A DNA stretch of 7,972 nucleotides, taken from NCBI GenBank assembly GCA_934090595.1, contig CAKOJO010000051.1, forward strand, positions 1 to 7,972, read 5' to 3'. Below, piece by piece: positions 1 through 6,222 of this stretch. The notes beneath the pieces are model-generated. The model worked only from the letters and a program-made list of their open reading frames with translations, was not told where the DNA came from and ran no database searches. The DNA is from an uncultured Bacilli bacterium (GTDB lineage: Bacteria > Bacillota_I > Bacilli_A > RF39 > UBA660). Position 1 is the stretch's first letter. Every line of letters starts with the position of its first letter. The position numbers were made by a program, and so were the translations under genes.

Positions 1-1
1 C

Positions 2-574
2 GAAGCTATTGATAAGAAAATTACTGATGAGCAAGCAATAATCAGCGAGCAATCTGAGAAGGTTAAATCCAAATTTGTCGAAATGTTTGGGGATGTTTCA
101 GATAACAATTTACTTTCAGACTATTGTGCAATAGAAAAAGGTTCAAATATAACACGAGATGAAGTGGTTAAAGGCAAAATCCCTGTTATTGCAGGTGGCA
201 TTAGTCCTAGCTGTTATCACAATGAATCAAATAGAGAAGCCGATATTATTACGGTTAGTGCTTCTGGTGCAAATGCTGGATATTTGAATTATTGGAGTAT
301 ACCTATATTTGCATCCGATTGTAATACTATACAGTCATTAGATAATAAAAAACTTCTAAATATATACTTGTATTATTATTTATTGAAAAAGCAAGATTAT
401 ATTTACTCATTGCAGCGAGGCTCAGGCCAACCGCATGTTTACGGAAAGGATTTAGAAAAAATTAAAATTACAATTCCACCCATTGAGTTACAAAATCAAT
501 TTGCAGATTATGCCAAAACCTGCGACAAATTGAAATTTGAAGTTGAAGAGTTTACTAAAATCACTTATGAGTAG
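2..574 (+). CDS. hsdS: Type I restriction-modification specificity subunit HsdS, 3' part (5' end outside window)
   Basis: HsdS gives a type I restriction-modification complex its DNA target. It carries two target recognition domains (TRDs) separated by long helices and docks onto HsdM and HsdR. About 190 residues are visible. The frame is open from base 2, so the ATG at 83 (inside KFVEMFGD) is internal and not a start. The first ~27 residues are a charged heptad-like helix ending in KSKFVEMFGD, the usual end of the central conserved region. A full TRD2 follows, with HsdS-typical segments such as ITVSASGANAGY, LQRGSGQPHV, and IKITIPPIELQNQF before the closing helix. After DKLKFEVEE the protein stops sooner than I expect: relatives usually continue another 15-20 residues of helix. 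The gene is AT-rich compared with the operon to its right. HsdM/HsdR should lie upstream, outside the window. Family call is secure; substrate sequence cannot be read. Confidence 0.93.
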   Translation, partial: EAIDKKITDEQAIISEQSEKVKSKFVEMFGDVSDNNLLSDYCAIEKGSNITRDEVVKGKIPVIAGGISPSCYHNESNREADIITVSASGANAGYLNYWSIPIFASDCNTIQSLDNKKLLNIYLYYYLLKKQDYIYSLQRGSGQPHVYGKDLEKIKITIPPIELQNQFADYAKTCDKLKFEVEEFTKITYE

Positions 575-740
575 AGGTGTAATACAAAAATGACCACATT
601 GGAGTAAGCCGTACTGTGGTGTGGTCATTTAGTTTCAAGTTCCGTTTAAATGCTTCAATTAATAACTTTAAATTATCGAATTCCCAAGTGTATCTATCAT
701 ATGAACTTTTCTTTCTTATAATGCTTTCTATGGACTCGTG
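561..740 (-). other. Stop-free minus-strand frame, possible gene remnant
   Basis: On the minus strand the 60 codons between the TGA at 741-743 and the TGA at 561-563 contain no stop, although the region is very AT-rich. Part of the translation looks protein-like, for example SYDRYTWEFDNLKLLIEAF. There is no ATG start before that segment and no ribosome binding site, and the last part runs through the 588-630 inverted repeat and into the hsdS 3' end. I recognise no family. If it is real, it is the tail of a decayed gene whose upstream part is lost; AT-rich sequence can also give such stretches by chance. Confidence 0.2.
588..630. terminator. Inverted repeat after hsdS, probable bidirectional terminator
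   Basis: AAATGACCACA (588-598) and TGTGGTCATTT (620-630) are perfect 11-bp inverted arms around a 21-nt loop, starting 13 nt after the hsdS stop. Read on the plus strand the tail is AGTTT, a poor U tract. Read on the minus strand the stem is followed by TTTTTG (the arm's terminal TTT plus 586-587), which is better. It most likely ends hsdS transcription and also blocks read-through entering from the right. A protein-binding palindrome is the alternative, but the long loop makes that less likely. Confidence 0.6.
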
Positions 741-751
741 TCATTTTTAAA

Positions 752-792
752 TAATCATATCAATATCTAATCATAAATGCCTAATCATAAAT
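752..792. repeat. Short direct repeats, TAATCATA core
   Basis: CTAATCATAAAT occurs perfectly at 767-778 and again at 781-792, one start every 14 bp. A shorter copy, TAATCATA, lies at 752-759. The array sits in the AT-rich spacer between hsdS and the operon terminator. It could be a slippage product, a protein-binding site, or a leftover of a mobile-element junction; nothing in the window decides between these. Confidence 0.5.
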
Positions 793-804
793 ATCTACTA
801 TTTT

Positions 805-838
805 AAAAAATACCGCAATGCCTTTTGGCACTACGGTA
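805..838 (-). terminator. Intrinsic terminator of the minus-strand operon
   Basis: On the minus strand TACCGTAGTGCC (838-827) and GGCATTGCGGTA (822-811) pair along 12 positions around an AAAA loop, followed at once by TTTTTT (810-805). Two of the pairs are G-U wobbles in minus-strand RNA; on the plus strand the same positions are C/A mismatches, so the hairpin is strand-specific. It lies downstream of the transglutaminase-like gene and closes the whole operon. Confidence 0.88.
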
Positions 839-890
839 TATAAAAAGACTATTATTCGTAATATTTCGAGCTTTATCTGCTTGTCCCCTA

Positions 891-1083
891 TCAGAACAAC
901 CTCCATACGACAAAATTCTTTCCAAAACACAATGATAACACTGTAATTTGAAAAAATATGTCATATTTTGTGCTAAATGACAAAACTCTGTTTTTACATT
1001 GTATAGAGAGCTTATATTTTATTTTATCAAAATATCTATACCAGGGTGTAATATATCTTTTGACAGCATCATCTCGAAAAAAG
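891..1083 (-). other. Possible frameshifted C-terminal extension of the transglutaminase-like gene
   Basis: The transglutaminase frame stops (TGA 1069-1071) directly after a T6 run on the minus strand (A6 at 1077-1082). Dropping one T lets it continue as NIVLF-RDDAVKRYITPWYRYF, then a strand-like segment KYKLSIQCKNRVLSFS, and on to a TGA at 891-893. That stop is about 50 nt from the operon terminator, so the extension fits the remaining transcript. The helix-then-strand pattern looks like protein. Against it, this stretch is more AT-rich than the rest of the gene and its last 25 residues look poor. Explanations are a sequencing or assembly error in the homopolymer, a true mutation, +1 frameshifting or slippage, or chance. 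Confidence 0.4.
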
Positions 1084-2001
1084 CACAATATTTCTTGCAG
1101 TGTTGTACCGAAGCTTTCCCGGAGGAAAGCCGCATCCTGCAAGGTAAGAAGCATTGCACTCAAACTCAAGCTTTACAGAGAAAACTGCTTTTTGCCTGTT
1201 GTTTGCAATAATTCTGCACAGCTCATCCCTGTCATGAGCTATTAATCCGTTAAGCTTAAAATAATTCAGATTATTTTCTGTGCACTTCGGGTAAACACTT
1301 CTGTCAAAAATATGGTCAACGGCTATTTCATCATCACTTAGATTAAAATAATCGTAGGAGCCTTCACCGTAGATTGTATCCCATGTTACATCAATGTGCG
1401 CCGTCACACCGTCAATTCTTGTAATATTCCACGCATGAGCTTCAGTTGTACCGTCAGGCTTTATACCTGTGCCTGTGACAATTATTGACGCAATATACAT
1501 ACGGTCACACAAGAGCTTATACGCATGGGCAAAACCTTCACATACACAGCATCCCTTAACCAATGCGCCGACAAGAGAAAAGCATTCCCCGTCATACGGA
1601 GGTTTAGCCATTACGATATTCTGCTGCATCCAGCGGTGCGCTTCAATCTGTCTGGCAAGCGGTTTCATATTCGGCTTGATGTGAGCTTGAATAAACCTAT
1701 CAATATTATTCTGCGCTGTCTGCCACAATGACTGAGCTTCCACTTTTGAATATTCATAGCTGAACATCAGTTTAAATCCGAACGGCGATTTACCTATCAT
1801 AACGCGTCGGCTGTTAAGGTAAAAGAACACAGGATTGTCAAAGAGTACGGCGTTGATGATTTTTTGGATATCCACTGATGATGCATCGCGGATTGACAAC
1901 ACATGCTCAAAGCGCAGAAGTGCTTCACAAATACTGTTATAAATTTCTTTTTCTCCGTCTGACAGACGGGAATAGTAATACTTTGAACCCTTGTCATCCA
2001 T
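1069..2001 (-). CDS. Transglutaminase-like cysteine enzyme (papain-like fold)
   Basis: The protein is 310 residues as read. The family uses a Cys-His-Asp triad, either as a peptidase or to form or break amide bonds; the substrate cannot be read from sequence. All three motifs are visible: GCCVCEGFAHAYKLL gives Cys154, EAHAWN gives His189, and HIDVTWDT gives Asp204. The N-terminal ~110 residues are helical and contain AVLFDNPVFFYL, a pattern common in clostridial members. There is no signal peptide or membrane segment, so it is probably cytoplasmic. It is the last gene of the operon, 9 nt after the MORN gene; its ribosome site (GGTGG, 2005-2009) is only 3 nt from the ATG, suggesting weak or coupled translation. 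The C-terminus may be cut short at a T6 run (see the 891-1083 entry). In this setting I infer an output role for the kinase/phosphatase system, but that is unproven. Confidence 0.85.
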   Translation of the reverse strand: MDDKGSKYYYSRLSDGEKEIYNSICEALLRFEHVLSIRDASSVDIQKIINAVLFDNPVFFYLNSRRVMIGKSPFGFKLMFSYEYSKVEAQSLWQTAQNNIDRFIQAHIKPNMKPLARQIEAHRWMQQNIVMAKPPYDGECFSLVGALVKGCCVCEGFAHAYKLLCDRMYIASIIVTGTGIKPDGTTEAHAWNITRIDGVTAHIDVTWDTIYGEGSYDYFNLSDDEIAVDHIFDRSVYPKCTENNLNYFKLNGLIAHDRDELCRIIANNRQKAVFSVKLEFECNASYLAGCGFPPGKLRYNTARNIVLFSR

Positions 2002-2010
2002 AATCCACCA

Positions 2011-2814
2011 TTATTTATTCTTGATCAGACTGTTGTTCGAAACAAGCACATCGTCCTCGTAGATGCGAATTGATTTTTTGCCGTCAGGCGAGGTATATTC
2101 AAATTCTCCGTCCTTTTTACCTCTGTTCCAGTATCCATTCAAAACACCGCCGTCTGCATAGGTGTAAACACCCCAACCATTCGGATAGGAATAGGTATAC
2201 CAGTCACAATCTAAAGTATCTCCGTTCTGATAATGGCAGAGCCATGTACTTTTAATTTCCCATCCTCCTCCCAGGTCCTTAAAATATCGCACAAGTCTGC
2301 GTCCGTCAGGTAAGGTTACAATCAGGTCGTGTTCAGAAGATAAAATATCATCAATAAAGGTTCCTTCTTTACGGATTCTTCGGTAATCAGTCAGAACACC
2401 TTTTCCGTGGCGCTTATCATTTTTCCATTCACCCTCATAACGGTACGCACTGGTATCGGAATATTCAATCCCAAAGCCCTCTCGTACACCGTGATTCCAC
2501 TCACCTTCATATATCAAACCGTTGGTATAATACTTTTTTCCTTTGCCATGAGGATATCCCTCATCGTCTGTTTCACCCTCATAGGATTCAAGCTTAAGGA
2601 GCAGGCGGTCATACTCACGCTCCATTGCACCACGGCGTCTTGGATTTTCTGTAGAAAGCTCCCACGCCATACTGTCGGAATAACCGCTGTTATTCATAAG
2701 AGAAAGAATCTTAACAAGCCTATCGAGCTTTTGTTTGTCAGTCATATCTTCGGTAAATATGTCCTGAAGTTCAAGAGCGTCCTGTTCTTCCAATGTCAGA
2801 TTTTTTTCGTACAT
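2011..2814 (-). CDS. MORN-repeat protein
   Basis: The protein has 267 residues. MORN repeats are ~23-residue beta hairpins (YEGEW...G.G) that stack into a rod and often bind lipid head groups or partner proteins. The first ~75 residues are charged and helical. Repeats then run from about residue 78: YEGETDDEGYPHGKGKKYY, YEGEWNHGVREGFGIEY (102-118) and YEGEWKNDKRHGKGVLTDY (126-144). After a more diverged middle (145-200), two weaker repeats are seen at about 204-222 and 227-245 (GYWNRGKKDGEFEY). No signal peptide or membrane helix is present. The start is well supported: AGGAGG (2820-2825) lies 5 nt before the ATG and overlaps the stop of the PP2C gene, so translation is likely coupled to it. 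A scaffold or membrane-targeting role for the phosphorylation system is inference. Confidence 0.9.
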   Translation of the reverse strand: MYEKNLTLEEQDALELQDIFTEDMTDKQKLDRLVKILSLMNNSGYSDSMAWELSTENPRRRGAMEREYDRLLLKLESYEGETDDEGYPHGKGKKYYTNGLIYEGEWNHGVREGFGIEYSDTSAYRYEGEWKNDKRHGKGVLTDYRRIRKEGTFIDDILSSEHDLIVTLPDGRRLVRYFKDLGGGWEIKSTWLCHYQNGDTLDCDWYTYSYPNGWGVYTYADGGVLNGYWNRGKKDGEFEYTSPDGKKSIRIYEDDVLVSNNSLIKNK

Positions 2815-2823
2815 AATGTCCTC

Positions 2824-4062
2824 CTATTTCATAAAACATTGAAGAATTAACTTGTCAAACTCACAAATACCGTTTACAAGCTTTCGGCAGGAAATTTCAG
2901 CAGGCTTTTCAGGTGTGATAACATACTCTTTTCCTGCAATCGAAACAGTGACCGTATCTTCTGCGACAGACACGATTTCAAGCTCCATAACACCTTTCTG
3001 AAAGCCGTAACAGCCTATCATATCAAAGTAAACGGTGCCTTCATCTGCTTCAATCTCTTTCTTCTGCATATAATCATCGGAAGCAGACTGTGCACCTAAA
3101 TTGCCTATTCGTAATACTTTCAGGTACGGCACCTTCTTTTTCTCATACAATGCGGCGTTGCTTCTGATATGCTCAATATCAAGAACACAAGCCACCGACA
3201 TATCATCGGCACTGCCCTGCGCCGAAAGCTCCGGCAGATAATCTGCAAGGCCCTGCACAGCCTTTTCCTCTGCTTCGGTTGCAAAGGAGCTAAGCACCGT
3301 GCGATAAAAATTGTGCAGATGTCTGTCCTTACTGAAAGAGTCATCAATGCCGTCACTGCCGACAAATACGGCGGCAGGAAGTTCCCGACTGAAAAAATAA
3401 CGGAATTCACTGCCTGCGTTTGAATCGCAGATAGAGGTTGTAACATTGAGAAAGCACTGCTCATCCCACGGAATCGGCTCGCAGTCTGTTCCGTCCATAC
3501 CGAAGGCAACGCACTTTCCGTCACCGATATGCACTCCGAACCAGAAGTCATCGGTAATGACTGCGCCTATGAGCGTAGCACCGTATGCCGAATGCACCTT
3601 TTCGCCCTTTTTATATCGGGCTTTGGCTTTTTCCGACACATCGGTCATTTCTTCTTCCCCAAAGGGATCAGCGGCAATATCTTCTTCAACGAGGATATTC
3701 CAGTTTGTCACCACACTGCGCATAAACCAGCGCATCTGCTCTTCAATCTGTTTATCTGTTATGCACGCACCCAGTGCGTCGGCAAAGTTCTTTGCCTTAT
3801 TTTTCAGAAACGAATCGTCTGTCAGCTCTTCCTGTGATGTATCGGCGCAAACAGCAAAAGCGTCTGCAACACAGCGACAAAATGCCTGAACTGCAAAACG
3901 GCTTCCACGGTCGGAACGGAAATAATCCGCACCGCCGTGTCCGTCTGAAATAACAGCGAGCTTATAGCTATCTGCTTCTATGCTTGCCGAATAATCCTGA
4001 CAAACCGTTCCCTTTTTTATGTGTGACGCACCGATGCTCGTAAAATGAAAGCTGCGGTACAT
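2824..4062 (-). CDS. PP2C-family Ser/Thr protein phosphatase (TerY-P phosphatase)
   Basis: A metal-dependent phosphatase that should oppose the kinase of the same operon. With the ATG at 4062 it has 412 residues. PP2C motifs appear in order: KKGTVCQDY (~16-24); SDGHGG with its metal-binding Asp (~39-44); SAYGATLIGAVI (~158-169); HIGDGKCVAF (~178-187); GSDGIDDSF (~235-243); and ADDMSVACVLD (~285-295). All expected acidic ligands seem present, so it should be active. Roughly 110 residues beyond the catalytic domain form a strand-rich tail with no family I recognise. A TTG at 4080 extends the frame by six codons, but the ATG is preferred because GGTGA (4068-4072), overlapping the VWA stop codon, sits 5 nt before it. 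The MORN gene follows after 9 nt. Confidence 0.93.
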   Translation of the reverse strand: MYRSFHFTSIGASHIKKGTVCQDYSASIEADSYKLAVISDGHGGADYFRSDRGSRFAVQAFCRCVADAFAVCADTSQEELTDDSFLKNKAKNFADALGACITDKQIEEQMRWFMRSVVTNWNILVEEDIAADPFGEEEMTDVSEKAKARYKKGEKVHSAYGATLIGAVITDDFWFGVHIGDGKCVAFGMDGTDCEPIPWDEQCFLNVTTSICDSNAGSEFRYFFSRELPAAVFVGSDGIDDSFSKDRHLHNFYRTVLSSFATEAEEKAVQGLADYLPELSAQGSADDMSVACVLDIEHIRSNAALYEKKKVPYLKVLRIGNLGAQSASDDYMQKKEIEADEGTVYFDMIGCYGFQKGVMELEIVSVAEDTVTVSIAGKEYVITPEKPAEISCRKLVNGICEFDKLILQCFMK

Positions 4063-4067
4063 ATCAA

Positions 4068-4072
4068 TCACC
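4068..4072 (-). promoter_or_regulatory. Ribosome binding site that decides the PP2C start
   Basis: GGTGA on the minus strand overlaps the VWA stop codon (TGA 4068-4070) and lies 5 nt before the ATG at 4062. It supports that ATG over the in-frame TTG at 4080 and implies translation coupled to the VWA gene. Confidence 0.55.
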
Positions 4073-4853
4073 AATTCCAATCTTCCTGATTGCCGGAGGA
4101 AACAGGTGTATTACCGATTTCAACTCCGTCTGTCGCATTATTTGATACGGTTGTCTTAATAGCATCAATAGTTTCGTTCTGTTTATTTGTTGCCTGATCA
4201 ACACCGCCCTTGCCTACGCCGCTGGACTTGGAGCCTATCTGAGAAGCGGTAACCGATACAAAGCGGATCATCTTAGTAAGAGCCTCGGGAGTGTGAACAG
4301 TTATAACTGCTTCTTTATTTCCTGTAAACTCAGCGAGGACATCCTTGTTAGCATCCTCTCCGATAGCGACAGCTACCTTGATTGCCTTTTTAAACCAGTT
4401 ATTCTCCTTGAGCTTGCCGAGCTCCTTTTGATAATCATCGGTCGGCTCACCGTCAGAGAGCAAAAAGATTGCCGGGGCATATGAACCTGCCACATCGCTC
4501 ATAAACGCTTTACGTGAGAGCTTTTCATTAAGCATTTTGCACATCTCGCCGAAATCGGTGAGACCGTCTGCATTCAGATCATTCCACTGAAAATCTTTCG
4601 CATCCATAGGAGCCGGAGTAATCCAGCGTGCACCGCTTGAAAATTCCAGCACTGCAATTTTAATAGCCGCATCGGCGTTCTCACCGGAAAGCTTGCAAAT
4701 TTCGGGAAGAACCTCCTCAATTGCGGAGTTAAGTGTGCCGATTTTGCTTCCGTCCATACTTCCCGATGTATCTACCAGGAAAAAGAGTGTCATTGTTCTG
4801 CGTGCAACCTCAACCGCACCGCCGTATGGACTTTTATCATTTATTGTTGACAT
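4068..4853 (-). CDS. terY: TerY-like von Willebrand factor A (VWA) domain protein
   Basis: The protein has 261 residues, nearly all one VWA domain of the TerY type. VWA domains bind a divalent metal at a MIDAS site and mediate protein contacts; in TerY-P systems the protein is encoded with a kinase and PP2C and is thought to be a scaffold or target. The MIDAS is complete: DTSGS (Asp28, Ser30, Ser32), Thr99 in DGLTDFGEM, and Asp134 in LLSDGEPTDD. No signal peptide is present, so it is cytoplasmic. From about residue 205 to the end runs a Gly/Ser/Asn/Thr-rich, probably disordered tail that finishes in the aromatic-acidic motif QEDWNW. The start is firm: AGGAGG (4863-4868) lies 9 nt before the ATG. 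It is 25 nt after the kinase gene and 5 nt before the PP2C start. The symbol follows the family; this is not the tellurite operon itself. Confidence 0.9.
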   Translation of the reverse strand: MSTINDKSPYGGAVEVARRTMTLFFLVDTSGSMDGSKIGTLNSAIEEVLPEICKLSGENADAAIKIAVLEFSSGARWITPAPMDAKDFQWNDLNADGLTDFGEMCKMLNEKLSRKAFMSDVAGSYAPAIFLLSDGEPTDDYQKELGKLKENNWFKKAIKVAVAIGEDANKDVLAEFTGNKEAVITVHTPEALTKMIRFVSVTASQIGSKSSGVGKGGVDQATNKQNETIDAIKTTVSNNATDGVEIGNTPVSSGNQEDWNW

Positions 4854-4878
4854 AATAGAATTCCTCCTGCAATTAGTA

Positions 4879-6186
4879 TTATTTACTGTATTCTACAATT
4901 CCCATACCGTTCGGGAAATGGATAGCCTTGATTGCCATTATAGGAGCAACCTGTCCCTTTGCAATAGGCTTGAGAGCACCGTCCTGTGTTTCAACATTCC
5001 ACACTATGTCGCTTAAATTTCTCAGTCCCCACATTGCCGGGTTCTGAGGATTACGGTTTACTTCTCCGATCACCTCGGTGAAATCATCACTGCTCTTATC
5101 AATATGACAGCGGTACATATTCACGCCGGGGAATAAAGCCAGTCCGTATTTGTGGTTATGACAGTTGAGCACAGGCGGCTTTGGAATTTTCTGACCGCAG
5201 TTGACGCAGAAAGCATCTCCTGCAACATTGATAAAGGTTTCGCTGCCGCAGGGACAGGTGATTATTGTATCACGAAGTCTTGTAAAGGCAATCTGCCAAT
5301 CGTTGTCGGTCAGACGAGGTGATTTTCCTGACATCGCATCCTTCGATAGCGACTCGATAAATTTATTCTGAATGAATTTCGGATACATCGGCCAAAATTT
5401 TATAGCATTTGAATGAACGCCACGCACAGGTCTGTTGCTGTCATCGGTCGGGTCGTAAATAAAAATCGGATCTATGCCGTAGTACTTAAGCTCCAGTTCC
5501 TCGGTAAGACAGGGTGCTGAAACAACACGCTTGCCCTCAAGCGGATGATCGAGAAACAAGAGGCGGAACAATACCACCGCCAGAGAGAATCGGTCGGTTT
5601 TGGCATCGGGTCGCTTTATATTGCGGACAACCTCCGGCGCCATATAACGGGCTTTTCCTGCGATGCCGAGGCTTTCACCGTAGGGTGCAACATTATCGTT
5701 GTCGCAGATGAGAACATCGCCGCTTTCGGGGTCAATAAAGAAGTTGCCGTCGTTTAAGTCCTGATAGGAAAAGCCTTTTCGGTGTAATTCACGGAATCCG
5801 TTTGTGATATTCAGCGCCGCATTAACAGCCGCAGAAAGTGACTGAAAATGCACCTTAGCCAATAGGAATTCCGAAAACTCACGGTAGTTTTTCGGTCTTA
5901 GCTCCATAACATAGCCGAAGCTTTCATCAACAGGCTTTGTAAGATACAACGGCCACAAAAATGCCTTTGTAGGTGCGCCTGAATTTATATTGTTTTCAAG
6001 GTTCTGATAGAACTTTTTGGGATTTTGTACGGAACCCTTGTGATACCATTTCAAGGCATATTCCCTGCCGCCTACCGACACACGGTAAACAACACCCTGA
6101 CCTCCTTCTCCGAGCTTTTGAATTATTTCGGCATAAGAACCGTTGGCAAGCGGTATCTTATGGCCTTTCGGGTAATACTCTGCCAT
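4879..6186 (-). CDS. Ser/Thr protein kinase-like protein with zinc ribbon (TerY-P kinase)
   Basis: The protein has 435 residues. The kinase domain spans about 15-305: glycine loop GEGGQGVVY (26-34), ATP-site Lys46 in YALKWY, catalytic loop YQDLNDGNFF with Asp143 and Asn148, metal site CDNDNV with Asp162 in place of DFG, and YMAPE (181-185). So the usual HRD and DFG read YQD and DND; the key residues remain, and activity is likely. A segment with IDPIFIYDPTDDSNRPVRGV (238-257) looks like a family-specific insert. After it comes a zinc ribbon (CPC at 311-313, CVNC at 327-330, possibly more ligands at Cys342 and Cys360). The last ~60 residues are strand-rich, with LRNLSDIVWNV and HFPNGMGIVEY, and loosely recall an FHA-like fold. 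No membrane segment. CTCCTT on the plus strand (6195-6200) gives AAGGAG 8 nt before the ATG. It is co-transcribed with the VWA and PP2C genes, its expected partners. Confidence 0.92.
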   Translation of the reverse strand: MAEYYPKGHKIPLANGSYAEIIQKLGEGGQGVVYRVSVGGREYALKWYHKGSVQNPKKFYQNLENNINSGAPTKAFLWPLYLTKPVDESFGYVMELRPKNYREFSEFLLAKVHFQSLSAAVNAALNITNGFRELHRKGFSYQDLNDGNFFIDPESGDVLICDNDNVAPYGESLGIAGKARYMAPEVVRNIKRPDAKTDRFSLAVVLFRLLFLDHPLEGKRVVSAPCLTEELELKYYGIDPIFIYDPTDDSNRPVRGVHSNAIKFWPMYPKFIQNKFIESLSKDAMSGKSPRLTDNDWQIAFTRLRDTIITCPCGSETFINVAGDAFCVNCGQKIPKPPVLNCHNHKYGLALFPGVNMYRCHIDKSSDDFTEVIGEVNRNPQNPAMWGLRNLSDIVWNVETQDGALKPIAKGQVAPIMAIKAIHFPNGMGIVEYSK

Positions 6187-6222
6187 ATTCTAATCTCCTT
6201 TCGGTTTTTATTACACTGTTTC

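Noticed and set aside
83..574. ATG at 83 as the true start of a short hsdS gene
   Set aside because: The frame is open upstream to base 2 and encodes the typical HsdS central helix before this Met.
1060..1090. TTGACA at 1060-1065 followed by CACAAT as a plus-strand promoter
   Set aside because: The spacing is slightly long, it points into the antisense of the operon, and no plus-strand gene follows.
891..1169. 92-codon minus-strand frame as a separate gene
   Set aside because: Its first part overlaps the transglutaminase-like gene out of frame and it has no convincing ribosome site. It makes better sense as a frameshifted continuation of that gene.
2407..2850. 147-codon plus-strand frame
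   Set aside because: It lies antisense to the MORN gene, whose repeats are unmistakable; its translation has no recognisable domain.
3120..3551. 143-codon minus-strand frame
   Set aside because: It is a shifted-frame shadow inside the PP2C gene and its residue composition is unlike a folded protein.
3446..3889. 147-codon plus-strand frame, and the nearby 3529-3837 frame
   Set aside because: Both are antisense to the PP2C gene with its complete motif set.
4063..4080. TTG at 4080 as the PP2C start
   Set aside because: The GGTGA site at 4068-4072 is well placed for the ATG at 4062, and the extra six residues have no family support.
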